Origin: an uncultured Prevotellaceae bacterium
GTDB lineage: Bacteria; Bacteroidota; Bacteroidia; Bacteroidales; Bacteroidaceae
Direction of reading: 5' to 3'
Assembly: GCA_900316685.1 (NCBI GenBank)
Contig: ONDS01000009.1
Span: 120,198-184,197, forward strand
DNA length: 64,000 nucleotides
The stretch's first letter is position 1; each line of letters begins with the position of its first letter. The translations under genes and the position numbers were made by a program. Below are positions 33,997 through 42,714 of the stretch, piece after piece. The notes beneath the pieces were generated by a model. The model was not told the origin of the DNA. It searched no databases and saw only the letters and a program-made list of their open reading frames with translations.

Positions 33997-34736
33997 TCGA
34001 TGTGTTGTAGGAAGAGGGCTTGAGGCGGCATGCTCTCTCCCGCTTCCGTCCTCCGCTTTGATGCGAGTATATCGGCGAACTGCTGGAGCGAAACCCTTCC
34101 CCTGCCCACATCCACCAAAGTGCCCACCACGGCACGCACCATATTGCGGAGGAAACGGTTGGCGGTAATGACGAACACCCATCGATGGTCGTCGATCTGC
34201 TTCCATTGAGCCTCGCTGACCTGACAAATCGTGGTTTTCACATCGGTATGGCTCTTGCAGAACGCAGCGAAGTCGTCGTTCCGCAGCAACAGCCGCGCCG
34301 CCTCGTTCATCAAGGCGAAGTCCAAAGGATAATGAATGAAACAGGAGCGGTCGCCCAGAAAGGGGTCCTTGCGCGTGTGTACATAATAATGATAGGTGCG
34401 GGCAGTGGCCGAAAAACGGGCGTGCATATCGTTTTCCACCCTTGCGATACCCTTTACGGCGATGTCGAAAGGCAGTAGCCTGTTGAGTTTATAGACCAGT
34501 TGGTCTGTCCCTCCGAAGTTGTCGACCACTTGTCCGTCCACATCGAAGTGAGCCACCATCATGGCGGCATGCACTCCCGCATCGGTGCGTCCCGCCCCCG
34601 TCACCTCTATCTGCGACCGCAGGATGGTGGAGAGCGCCTCTTGTAGTTTTTGCTGCACCGACATGCCGTTGGGCTGTATTTGCCACCCATGATAACGGGC
34701 GCCGTTGAAACTGAGTTCAATAAAATACCTTTGCAC
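33981..34736 (-). CDS. truA: tRNA pseudouridine(38-40) synthase
   Basis: 251 residues from a GTG start at 34736, giving VQRYFIELSFNGARYHGWQ, the usual TruA N-terminus. Catalytic Asp52 lies in GAGRTDAGVHA; ATARTYHYYV and FVITANRFLRNMVRAVVGT are further family motifs. It modifies uridines in the tRNA anticodon arm. Upstream in-frame codons to 34835 cover the promoter. The promoter box is at 34784-34791. Confidence 0.93.
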   Translation of the reverse strand: MQRYFIELSFNGARYHGWQIQPNGMSVQQKLQEALSTILRSQIEVTGAGRTDAGVHAAMMVAHFDVDGQVVDNFGGTDQLVYKLNRLLPFDIAVKGIARVENDMHARFSATARTYHYYVHTRKDPFLGDRSCFIHYPLDFALMNEAARLLLRNDDFAAFCKSHTDVKTTICQVSEAQWKQIDDHRWVFVITANRFLRNMVRAVVGTLVDVGRGRVSLQQFADILASKRRTEAGESMPPQALFLQHIDYVEH

Positions 34737-34783
34737 AGTGATGATGAAAAAGATTATATAGGATGGTTTTCGCCAATCCGCGG

Positions 34784-34791
34784 CAAAGGTA
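34784..34791 (-). promoter_or_regulatory. -7 box for truA
   Basis: The minus strand reads TACCTTTG, 47 nt upstream of the GTG start. Confidence 0.6.
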
Positions 34792-34840
34792 ATGATTTTA
34801 TCCCTTATGGAGAATAAAAAGCGGATAAAAGGCACAAAAA

Positions 34841-34870
34841 ACCGATACCATCCTCACGGACTGCATCGGT
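34841..34870 (-). terminator. Leftward terminator in the truA-S24 gap
   Basis: The minus strand folds with arms ACCGAT and ATCGGT around an 18-nt loop and is followed by TTTTTTG. It would end a leftward transcript starting to its right. Confidence 0.5.
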
Positions 34871-35121
34871 TCTTAGAAAAATTACACTCTATTGATTTGT
34901 TGAATCTCTTTCCATTTGAATGTTTTCGGCTTTCGCTTCAACATTGCCTCATCGATACTTATACAGCATGGACTTCGGCAACCAAATGGTGCATCTAATA
35001 CCTATAACTATTTGGAGAACATTTATGCATTATCAAGCAAATGAGTAACGAATAATCAACAACACGCCAGTTGTTTTGGATTTTCAACTTCATAGTTATT
35101 TATTGTTGCGGTGCAAATATA
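34871..35121 (-). ncRNA. Possible leftward noncoding transcript
   Basis: A -7 box TATATTTG on the minus strand (35114-35121) and the terminator at 34841-34870 frame about 265 nt with no convincing gene; only a 32-codon ORF is present. A TTTG lies 24 nt upstream, longer than the usual spacer. This gap (34737-35382, about 650 nt) otherwise holds only promoters. It could be an RNA gene or a decayed gene. Confidence 0.3.
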
Positions 35122-35300
35122 CTACTCTTTTTCCGATTTTATCGACAAACAAGCGAATATAATACCTATTTTAAACTTTATTAACTTTTCAAAAGAAAGC
35201 AGCGTAGCCTCCACCCTCAACACGCAAACAACCCGCAAATGGGCGAATCAGAAAAGAATCAGAAAAAAACCAAGAAAAATCGAAAAAAGAGTCGAAAAAA

Positions 35301-35332
35301 TTTGGAAGATGTTTAGAAAGTTTATATATTTG
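35301..35332 (+). promoter_or_regulatory. Promoter of the S24 repressor gene
   Basis: TTTG (35301-35304), 20-nt spacer, TATATTTG (35325-35332): an ideal Bacteroidetes promoter, 50 nt before the start. Confidence 0.8.
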
Positions 35333-35382
35333 CACCGAAATATAAAGTTTATGTCATTTCTTGAAGAAAATTTCCCAAGAAT

Positions 35383-36165
35383 ATGTTAGGAAATATAAAG
35401 ATTTTGGTTCGTTGGCTGCTGCAACAAGGTATTTATGGCAGTTCACAGAAAGCCCTCTCCATCCGGTTGGGCTATCAGGAGTCGTCCTTCTCGCAGATCG
35501 TCAATGGCCATGTACCGGTAAGCAACAAGTTCGTGAACAAGTTATGCGAATTGGATCCGCGCATCAATCGTGACTGGGTGATCAACGGACGGGGAGAGAT
35601 GTTGCTGCCCAACATCCATGAAGAAGAGGCGTCGCCCGTGGAAGACCAGGAGGGGCTGTTCTTCGGCGAGACGGTAAAGGGAGCCAAGCTCTATAAGCGG
35701 GGCGACCAGTTGCTCATGACGGTGAAACATGTGCCCTACGCCTGTTTCGGCCAGTTCGCCAACCCTTCCGACCGTTTGGACCCCACCGGCGACGAGTGGA
35801 GCGAAGAGACCTACGAGGTGGATCGTGTGGGCCATGGTCATTACCTCTCCTTCGAGGTGAAAGGCGACTCAATGGATACGGGCAGCCGAGATAGTTTCGA
35901 GTCGGGCGACCGTGTGCTCTGCCGTGAACTGGAAAGGGTGTTCTGGCGCGACCCCATACGCTACCGCACCCGTCCCTACTGGGTGGTGGTGTTCGGCTCG
36001 TCGGTGCTCATCAAGCAGATGATCGACCAAGACCTGACAAACGGCACGCTGACCTTCCATTCGCTCAACCCCTCGCCCGAGTACCACGACTTCACCTTGC
36101 GCGAGGACGAGATACGCGCCCTGTATTACGTGATCAAGAAAAAACCCAAAGAAGTAGGATATTAG
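35383..36165 (+). CDS. LexA/CI-like repressor with S24 peptidase domain
   Basis: 260 residues. The N-terminal helix-turn-helix (about 17-60, QKALSIRLGYQESSFSQIVNG) ends in the phage-repressor-like RDWVINGRGEMLLP. The C-terminal S24 domain has Ser163 (VKGDSMDTGS) and Lys211 (SVLIKQMI), the self-cleavage dyad of LexA and CI. Such proteins repress stress or mobile-element genes until cleaved. It lies 55 nt before a lipoprotein gene and upstream of the phage-like cassette, so it may control them (inference). Confidence 0.85.
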   Translation: MLGNIKILVRWLLQQGIYGSSQKALSIRLGYQESSFSQIVNGHVPVSNKFVNKLCELDPRINRDWVINGRGEMLLPNIHEEEASPVEDQEGLFFGETVKGAKLYKRGDQLLMTVKHVPYACFGQFANPSDRLDPTGDEWSEETYEVDRVGHGHYLSFEVKGDSMDTGSRDSFESGDRVLCRELERVFWRDPIRYRTRPYWVVVFGSSVLIKQMIDQDLTNGTLTFHSLNPSPEYHDFTLREDEIRALYYVIKKKPKEVGY

Positions 36166-36220
36166 GTGAGGGGTGAGAGGAATACCAGGAAAATATATTC
36201 ACCAAATAAAAAAAGAGAAC

Positions 36221-36799
36221 ATGAAAAAAACGTTGATGATGATGGTGGCCGTGATGGGACTGTTCCTGCTCGGCTCTTGCGACCAAAAAGGGCGCGCCAT
36301 CGAGAGACTGGAACAGTACACGTATGAACTGGAGACCAACGGTTCGAAGTACGACAAGCAGCAGTGGGAGAAATCCAAGCAGGAGTACAAGGACATCCGT
36401 GCCCAGTTGGACGGCATGGAGCTGACGGAGAGCGAGCAGCGCACGGTGTCTGACCTAAAACAACGCATTGCCATGACCATCGCCAAGACCAAGTTCACTG
36501 ATACGTTCAAAGAATTGGGCGACCTGGGCAATTACCTGAAGTCTGCAACCAGCGGATTGATACAACAGTTAGGCAACACGACGTTGGATTTGGAACAGAC
36601 ATTGGGCAGCACCATGGCCGACCTGCTTAGCGGACTGGGTATAGGAAGCGGTGCGAGCGACAGCTTAGGAGTGATGGCCGGCGAGTTGAAAGAAGGTCTC
36701 GACAGCATGAAACAATCGATGAAGAAGGAATTCGACAAAGCCAAGCAGGAACTGGAGCAAGCTCTCGGCAATGCCTTTAAATCGGAGAAAACCGAGTAA
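36221..36799 (+). CDS. Lipoprotein with coiled-coil N-terminal region
   Basis: 192 residues from the ATG at 36221. Signal peptide with lipobox GSC-D (Cys19). Residues 25-90 are helical and charged (ERLEQYTYELETNGSKYDKQ), a pattern I associate with DUF6565 of Bacteroidetes (low confidence). Residues 100-150 are small and Gly/Ser/Leu-rich, then a charged helix at the C-terminus (about 155-190). Function unknown. Confidence 0.75.
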   Translation: MKKTLMMMVAVMGLFLLGSCDQKGRAIERLEQYTYELETNGSKYDKQQWEKSKQEYKDIRAQLDGMELTESEQRTVSDLKQRIAMTIAKTKFTDTFKELGDLGNYLKSATSGLIQQLGNTTLDLEQTLGSTMADLLSGLGIGSGASDSLGVMAGELKEGLDSMKQSMKKEFDKAKQELEQALGNAFKSEKTE

Positions 36800-36807
36800 T
36801 CGGAATA

Positions 36808-36935
36808 CACTCAACACTCAACAAAAAACACTCAACAAAAAACACTCAACACTCAACAAAAAACACTAAACACTAAACACTCAACACTAAACACTCAACA
36901 CTAAACACTCAACACTCAACATTCAACACTAAACC
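36808..36935. repeat. Heptad array ACACTCA/ACACTAA
   Basis: About eighteen units of ACACTCA, ACACTAA and ACAAAAA with period 7, ending 2-3 bases before the next ATG. Its reverse complement is the TGTTGAG array at 19773. Confidence 0.95.
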
Positions 36936-37160
36936 ATGAAAAAGATTGTAGAAAGGATAACGACGCGTCTTTTCGGGCGCAAATACTATGCGGTGATCAT
37001 CGGCGAGGCCGGGAGCGACAGATACGACCTGGCCTCGCAGATCCACCCCACGAAGCAGTCGGCGCAGCAACACCGCCGGCGCATAGAGCAGACCAGGGCC
37101 TATATCTACGTGACCACTGTCACATTTCGTAGTCACCACCCCATCACCCAGCTGTCATGA
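36936..37160 (+). CDS. Small basic protein, first gene of the phage-like cassette
   Basis: 74 residues, rich in Arg and Thr (MKKIVERITTRLFGRKYYAV ...). No signal peptide. It overlaps the next start by 4 nt (ATGA). No family recognised. Confidence 0.65.
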   Translation: MKKIVERITTRLFGRKYYAVIIGEAGSDRYDLASQIHPTKQSAQQHRRRIEQTRAYIYVTTVTFRSHHPITQLS

Positions 37161-37528
37161 GGAGCATCTTAGGCAACAGTCGCAAGAGCGACCTCACCTT
37201 CTGGCGCGACGGACATATCGACATCCGCTCACGCGTGAGCAGAGAGCTGCAACTGAAGGCAGGCGACGTGATCGACATCGCCATAGGCGAAGGGTTCGAC
37301 CATGAATGCTATCTCTACGCCCGAAAGCGAGGCACCCAGACCACCGGCAGGCATGAAGGACTGTGCCGCGCCGTGAACGGCCCCGGCAGCCGTTACCTGC
37401 GCGCCAACAGCAGACAGCTCACGCAATTCGTGCTGCAACGGTTGGGCGAGAAAGAGCAAGCCAAGGTGACGTGCGGAGAAGTGAGAGACACCCCCTTCGG
37501 TCCCGGCATCGTGATGATAGGACTCTGA
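37157..37528 (+). CDS. 123-residue protein with AbrB-like opening, phage-like cassette
   Basis: Residues 17-47 read GHIDIRSRVSRELQLKAGDVIDIAIG, resembling a swapped-hairpin AbrB/SpoVT fold; the remainder is Arg/Gly-rich with a strand-rich ending. It is ATGA-coupled to the preceding gene and 46 nt ahead of the 885-residue gene. The AbrB resemblance may only reflect general hairpin shape. Function unknown. Confidence 0.65.
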   Translation: MRSILGNSRKSDLTFWRDGHIDIRSRVSRELQLKAGDVIDIAIGEGFDHECYLYARKRGTQTTGRHEGLCRAVNGPGSRYLRANSRQLTQFVLQRLGEKEQAKVTCGEVRDTPFGPGIVMIGL

Positions 37529-37574
37529 ACACATCAACACACTCACAACACAAAAACGATTACCATACACGACC

Positions 37575-40232
37575 ATGAAAAACATTACTTTCAAGGGCAT
37601 GCGTACCATGCCCTCGGAGCACGAGGCCAAGGATGGCGAGCTGAGCCTCGCCATCAACCTCGTAGCCCACGACGGCGAGTTGCACCCTCGCCAAATCATC
37701 GACAACGAGTTGGAACAATATGTGGATGCCGACGGCGAATCTTTCCGTCTGATGCACCGCCACGGCACACTCGCCATCTACGAACATCACGACGACGAAC
37801 ACACCTACCGCTATTTCTGGCGTGAGACGGCGACGGGCACTGACGACGAACCCCACCTGTTCTGGTGCGATGAGCGAGGCAGGGCAGCCAATGCCATCAG
37901 TGAGATGGACGACCTGGTGGTGACCGCCTTCGACGACGAGATGGTTTATTCGCTCTTCGACGAGACGGAACGGCGATGGCACCACCTGCGCCCCCGAGTG
38001 TTGCGCTATACGGTGGAGGTGGACCAACGCCAGCAAGAGCAGGTGGTGGTGAGCGTGCCCGTGGACAGCACGTTGCGAAAATGGCTGACCAATGCCGACC
38101 AACCCGTGAGCGGCCATCACACGCTGCTCAAGAACTTGTTCTGCGAATGGCAGAGTGGAACGGTGGCTACCGGCGCCACCCTCGCCCTGGCCCACATCGA
38201 ACAGTCCATCAACCGCGCCATGGCTATCCGCAACGGGCTCACCCACAAACATATCACCTTCGGTATAGCCGCCCTACGGTTGTTCGACGGCACCCATATC
38301 CTCCTGAGTCTTCCCTTCGCCCTGTTGCCCGCCAATGGCGAGCCGACGCTGACGGTGGAGGGTGATGGCGAACGACAATGGCTGCGCACCACGACCTGTC
38401 TGCACCAGCATACCGTCAAGGTGGCGTTCGCCGAAGAGGTGGACGAGATGATGGTGCGCCGCCTGGTGCAAGGTATCGACCTTTACCTGAGCGAGCCGCT
38501 GACACTGCTCGACCTGACGGGAGTCGCCAGCGAGAGCGACGAGGAAGGCATGGCCATACGCCTGACCTACCACTGGTGCACCGCCAATGAATTGGAAAGA
38601 AGGATGGGGCACCTCTCCTACCACCACTCCCTGCACATCACACTGGCCGACTTCGGACGAGCCATGGCTGTTCCCCACAGCACCAACGACGAGACGCTCG
38701 ATATCCACGACCTGCGCCGCCAAGGTATGGGTGCCAGCGTGCTGCACCACATGGAAGACCACCTCTGCGCCGCGGCTGTCATCCACATCGCCCACAGCCC
38801 CTTCGCCATAGCCGTCAACTACCGTTTCGCCAACCAAGGCAGCGACCACCGCGACAGCACCGACCAGCGGTTGCTCGAGTGCTTCGGCGGCGAACGTCCC
38901 GATATCGACGAACACGAAGAAGGATTGGCGGCAGACGTAGTCAGCGTGGTGCACCTGCGCGAGGGCGACACATCGACGACCCACACCTTCCTCGACCACC
39001 TACGTTATCCCTTAGCCGGCGGTGCGACCTATCCCGACCCGAGAGCCTATGCCCTCGACCTGCACCTACGATTCGCAGACAGCCAGGGCGAGCACCATTA
39101 CAGGCGCAGCATCACCCTCCGTCCTGTGGGCGACAACGGAATGGCACTGGGTGTATGGACAGGACAGGGCAACGGCCATGCCATGGGCAGGCACGCCATC
39201 CATAGCCTGTTTCTCCAGCAAGCACGAAGCGTGTCTTTCGACATAAGCGACCACCTCTGGCACCCTGCCGCCGACCTATGGGTGCGTGAGAGCGCCGACG
39301 AATGGGTGGCCGCCGCGGCTCAGGCCGAGAGAGAGACGTCCTTCGTCAGACGCGGCAACCTGCTGGTCTGTTCCGAAGCCCACAACCCCCTCGTATTCCC
39401 TCGCGAGGGACAGCTGACCATCGGCAACGGCACCATCACCGCCCTCACCACGAGAGTGAAGCGCTTCGGAGGCATCCTGTTCGGCCAGTATCCCCTTTAC
39501 GCCTTCTGCACCGACGGCGTCTGGGCATTGCAACGGGGCGAGGGCGTGAGATGGAAAGGGAAGATGCGGGTGAGCCGACAACCCAATGTGGGCGGTGCGC
39601 CTTCGGAGACCGACGACGATGTGGTGTATCTCAGCACACAAGGACTGCTAAAGTTAGATGGCAACAAGGTAAGCCGTCTGGACTATCCGCTCAGCGGCGA
39701 CCTCTTCGATGCCTCCACCCTACCCTTCTTCGACAAGATGATGAGCACCCTCTTCGGCAACCGTTTCCCACTCCCTCTCTGGCGGAAGCCCTCTCTCGGG
39801 CACTGTCGGGTGATATACGACGAGGGGCGACGGCAGGTAAGCATCGTCGACCCCACGCAGACCCTGTTCGCCACGTGCCATATCGACAGCGGCGAATGGG
39901 GACTGGTGGAATATGGTATCGATGGGGAGGCGACCCTACCCGTTGTGGCACTGACCCGTCCGATAAGCGATGCCGACCATGTCCCACGCCGCCTGAAAAG
40001 TGTGAAGGTGTGCGGACAATTCCGCCACCGCTGCCAGACAGATGAGCCGTTGCTCTGCACCTTGCTTTGGGGCAGCAACGACCAGTACCACTGGCATCTC
40101 GTGGGCAGCAGCCGATGCACCACACTCCAGCTATCCACCGGATCGCCCTGGCGATGGCACCGCATAGCCGTGGCGGGATGGATGGCACCCGACGAGAGGT
40201 TGGGACATATTATGGTGAGGGGTGAGGGGTGA
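37575..40232 (+). CDS. 885-residue protein resembling phage tail/stabilisation proteins
   Basis: No signal peptide or membrane segment. The start FKGMRTMPSEHEAKDGELS and the C-terminal region (about 595-700) with NPLVFPREGQLTIGNGTITA, RFGGILFGQYPLYAFCTDGV, RVSRQPNVGGAP and DDDVVYLSTQGLLKLDGNK strongly recall tail accessory/stabilisation proteins of Bacteroidetes phages (P22 gp10-like: reads as FGQFPLYVFTTEGIWAL, then ISRDV, then VFTTxRGL). That is from memory, not from a search. It is GC-rich like the chromosome, so it is not a recent insertion. The last codons (MVRGEG) are formed by GGTGAGG repeats. Confidence 0.6.
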   Translation: MKNITFKGMRTMPSEHEAKDGELSLAINLVAHDGELHPRQIIDNELEQYVDADGESFRLMHRHGTLAIYEHHDDEHTYRYFWRETATGTDDEPHLFWCDERGRAANAISEMDDLVVTAFDDEMVYSLFDETERRWHHLRPRVLRYTVEVDQRQQEQVVVSVPVDSTLRKWLTNADQPVSGHHTLLKNLFCEWQSGTVATGATLALAHIEQSINRAMAIRNGLTHKHITFGIAALRLFDGTHILLSLPFALLPANGEPTLTVEGDGERQWLRTTTCLHQHTVKVAFAEEVDEMMVRRLVQGIDLYLSEPLTLLDLTGVASESDEEGMAIRLTYHWCTANELERRMGHLSYHHSLHITLADFGRAMAVPHSTNDETLDIHDLRRQGMGASVLHHMEDHLCAAAVIHIAHSPFAIAVNYRFANQGSDHRDSTDQRLLECFGGERPDIDEHEEGLAADVVSVVHLREGDTSTTHTFLDHLRYPLAGGATYPDPRAYALDLHLRFADSQGEHHYRRSITLRPVGDNGMALGVWTGQGNGHAMGRHAIHSLFLQQARSVSFDISDHLWHPAADLWVRESADEWVAAAAQAERETSFVRRGNLLVCSEAHNPLVFPREGQLTIGNGTITALTTRVKRFGGILFGQYPLYAFCTDGVWALQRGEGVRWKGKMRVSRQPNVGGAPSETDDDVVYLSTQGLLKLDGNKVSRLDYPLSGDLFDASTLPFFDKMMSTLFGNRFPLPLWRKPSLGHCRVIYDEGRRQVSIVDPTQTLFATCHIDSGEWGLVEYGIDGEATLPVVALTRPISDADHVPRRLKSVKVCGQFRHRCQTDEPLLCTLLWGSNDQYHWHLVGSSRCTTLQLSTGSPWRWHRIAVAGWMAPDERLGHIMVRGEG

Positions 40233-40272
40233 GTGCCCCCCTCTAACTCCCCCTGTAGGGGAAGGACTGGTT
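40214..40272. repeat. GTGAGGG heptads and GC-rich palindrome
   Basis: GTGAGGG, GTGAGGG, GTGAG units supply the last codons and stop of the preceding gene, followed by CTCCCC-TGTA-GGGG with CCCTCTAA flank (40234-40272). Confidence 0.85.
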
Positions 40273-40325
40273 AGCTTGCGGCATCATCACATTTCATTTT
40301 TCATATTTCAAATTTCATAACTGCC

Positions 40326-40685
40326 ATGAAAGACCAAGTAATGAAACAGGTGGCCATGACCACCGCTTATATAGGGAGCCGCCGCTCTACGGAGACGCCT
40401 GAACTGTATGAACGTGTCAGCACCAACGAGTATGACGACATACTGCTCGAACGTTATTATCATACCGCCCTCGACGAAGCCAAGCCCTGGCTCCGATGGC
40501 ACCCTTCCGCCGCGACGCTCATCGATTTCCTGACCGAACGGGTGGTGTGGCGTTGGTTGCTCTCGGTATGGCCCGAGGAAGCACCTCTCCATGAACAGCG
40601 CAGCGAAGAACTGCTCCTGCAACTGAAACAGCAGGCCAACCTGCGGCGGACAAGAAAATGCCGTAGGAAGATGAATCCTTTCTGA
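40326..40685 (+). CDS. 119-residue protein ending the phage-like cassette
   Basis: Mostly helical; residues 28-95 (ELYERVSTNEYDDILLERYY, then a Trp-rich helix WRWLLSVWP) recall head-tail joining or neck-type small phage proteins, but no clear motif exists. The C-terminus is highly basic (RRTRKCRRKMNPF). Follows the 885-residue gene after a palindrome-containing gap. No family recognised with confidence. Confidence 0.6.
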   Translation: MKDQVMKQVAMTTAYIGSRRSTETPELYERVSTNEYDDILLERYYHTALDEAKPWLRWHPSAATLIDFLTERVVWRWLLSVWPEEAPLHEQRSEELLLQLKQQANLRRTRKCRRKMNPF

Positions 40686-40729
40686 CGAAGGGTTTTAGGA
40701 AGGACACAACCCAACATTTGAACGAAAGA

Positions 40730-40761
40730 TTTGGTCAATTCGGAATAAATAAGTAATTTTG
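40730..40761 (+). promoter_or_regulatory. Promoter of the dxs-trkA-trkH operon
   Basis: TTTG (40730-40733), 20-nt spacer, TAATTTTG (40754-40761), 61 nt before dxs. Confidence 0.8.
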
Positions 40762-40821
40762 CACGGTTTATGCCCTTACAAATCGAATGCAGGGGCTTTT
40801 GTTGTTCATCACGCATGAATA

Positions 40822-42714
40822 ATGGAACAAGAAAAATACGAGTTACTCCATGAAATAAACACCCCTGACGACCTGAAGAAACTGAAGGTGGAACAGTTGC
40901 CGACACTCTGCAAGGAGTTGCGGCAGGACATCGTCGAAGAGTTGTCGGTCAACCCCGGTCATCTGGCCTCCAGCCTTGGTGCCATAGAGATTACCGTGGC
41001 GCTTCATTACGTTTACAACACGCCCGAAGACCGCATCGTCTGGGACGTGGGACACCAAGCCTACGGTCACAAGATACTTACCGGACGACGCGAGAAGTTC
41101 TGCACCAACCGTAAGCTTCATGGCATCAAGCCATTCCCCTCACCCGAAGAAAGCGAATACGACTCCTTCGTCTGCGGCCACGCTTCCAACTCCATTTCCG
41201 CAGCATTAGGCATGGCCGTTGCTGCCGAGATGAAGAAGGAGGAACGCCATGTGGTGGCCGTCATCGGCGACGGAGCCATGAGCGGCGGCCTCGCCTTTGA
41301 GGGATTGAACAATGTTTCCTCCACCCCCAACGACATCCTCATCATCCTCAACGACAACAATATGAGCATCGACCGCTCCGTGGGCGGCATGAAACAGTAT
41401 CTGCTCAGCCTGAACACCAACGAGACGTACAACAGGGTACGTTTCAAGGTGTCGAGATGGCTGAACAAACGAGGTATGATGAACGACGACCGCCGCCACG
41501 GGCTCATCCGTCTGAACAACGCGCTGAAGTCGGCCATCAGCCATCAGCAGAACGTGTTCGAGGGCATGAACATACGCTATTTCGGTCCCTTCGACGGCCA
41601 CGACGTGAAGAACATCGTGCGCATGCTCCGACAGCTCAAGGATATGAAAGGCCCGAAGATGCTCCATCTGCATACCACCAAGGGCAAAGGCTACAAACCG
41701 GCGGAGAAAGCCGCCACCACCTGGCACGCCCCAGGCAGGTTCGACGTGGAAACGGGCAAACGCGACGTGACAAACGACGGCAACGAACCGCCACGGTTTC
41801 AGGATGTGTTCGGCGAGACGCTGCTCGAACTGGCCAAGAACAATGAGAGGATTGTGGGTATCACGCCCGCCATGCCTACAGGTTGCTCCTTGAACATCAT
41901 GATGAAAGAGATGCCTGAACGAGCCTTTGATGTGGGCATCGCCGAGGGGCACTCCGTGACCTTCGCCGCCGGATTAGCCAAAGAAGGGCTGCAACCCTTC
42001 TGCAACATCTACAGCGCTTTCGCCCAGCGTGCCTACGACAATATCATCCACGACGCCGCCATCCTACGGCTGCCCGTGGTCATCTGCCTCGACAGAGCCG
42101 GATTGGTGGGCGAAGACGGACCCACCCACCACGGAGCCTTCGACATGGCCTTCCTACGACCTATCCCCCACCTCACCATCGCCTCGCCCATGAACGAGCA
42201 TGAGTTGCGCCATATGATGTACACGGCACAGCTGCCCGACCATGGCACGTTCGTGATTCGCTACCCGCGAGGCAGAGGAGTGCTGACAGACTGGCGGTGT
42301 GCGATGGAAGAGCTACCCGTGGGCAAGGGGCGCCGCCTGCGCGAGGGCACCGATGTGGCAGTGCTGAGCATCGGCCCCATCGGCAATGACGTGGCCACTG
42401 CCATCGACGAGTTGCAGCATGAAGGCTGCACCCTGTCTGTCGCCCACTACGATATGCGCTTTCTCAAACCCCTCGATGAGGATATACTGGCTGAAGCCTC
42501 GCGCTGCCAGCGCATCATCACAGTGGAAGACGGTGTGAGAAACGGCGGTTTGGGCAGCGCCGTGGTGGAATGGCTCGCCGACCACCATCTATCCATCCCC
42601 GTAGTGCGCATCGGCCTGCCCGACGCCTTCGTGGAGCATGGTACGGTGGCCGAGCTACGAGAGATAGTAGGTATCGACAAGGAACATATCAAGAACGAAA
42701 TCAACCGATCATGA
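40822..42714 (+). CDS. dxs: 1-deoxy-D-xylulose-5-phosphate synthase
   Basis: 630 residues. Thiamine diphosphate enzyme that joins pyruvate and glyceraldehyde 3-phosphate, first step of the MEP pathway. Motifs: [30 protein letters not shown], the ThDP motif [16 protein letters not shown] ... NDNNMSID near residues 153-187, and the transketolase C-terminal domain [20 protein letters not shown]. The start is the ATG at 40822. Stop overlaps trkA by 4 nt. Confidence 0.96.
   Translation: MEQEKYELLHEINTPDDLKKLKVEQLPTLCKELRQDIVEELSVNPGHLASSLGAIEITVALHYVYNTPEDRIVWDVGHQAYGHKILTGRREKFCTNRKLHGIKPFPSPEESEYDSFVCGHASNSISAALGMAVAAEMKKEERHVVAVIGDGAMSGGLAFEGLNNVSSTPNDILIILNDNNMSIDRSVGGMKQYLLSLNTNETYNRVRFKVSRWLNKRGMMNDDRRHGLIRLNNALKSAISHQQNVFEGMNIRYFGPFDGHDVKNIVRMLRQLKDMKGPKMLHLHTTKGKGYKPAEKAATTWHAPGRFDVETGKRDVTNDGNEPPRFQDVFGETLLELAKNNERIVGITPAMPTGCSLNIMMKEMPERAFDVGIAEGHSVTFAAGLAKEGLQPFCNIYSAFAQRAYDNIIHDAAILRLPVVICLDRAGLVGEDGPTHHGAFDMAFLRPIPHLTIASPMNEHELRHMMYTAQLPDHGTFVIRYPRGRGVLTDWRCAMEELPVGKGRRLREGTDVAVLSIGPIGNDVATAIDELQHEGCTLSVAHYDMRFLKPLDEDILAEASRCQRIITVEDGVRNGGLGSAVVEWLADHHLSIPVVRIGLPDAFVEHGTVAELREIVGIDKEHIKNEINRS

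Noticed and set aside
34792-34998. 68-codon plus-strand ORF in the truA-S24 gap
   Set aside because: No promoter or recognisable similarity; it covers the leftward terminator hairpin and has low-complexity composition.
35111-35389. 92-codon ORF upstream of the S24 gene
   Set aside because: AT-rich, covers the TTTG/TATATTTG promoter of the S24 gene.
36808-36935. CRISPR-like repeat array
   Set aside because: Units are 7 bp with no spacers and no cas genes; it is a degenerate tandem repeat.
40677-40697. Terminator after the 119-residue gene
   Set aside because: CCTT/AAGG stem is too short and the tail only TTTT; not strong enough.
42570-42710. Upstream extension of TrkA
   Set aside because: It is an out-of-frame shadow of the dxs 3' end; the ATGA-coupled start at 42711 gives the standard N-terminus.
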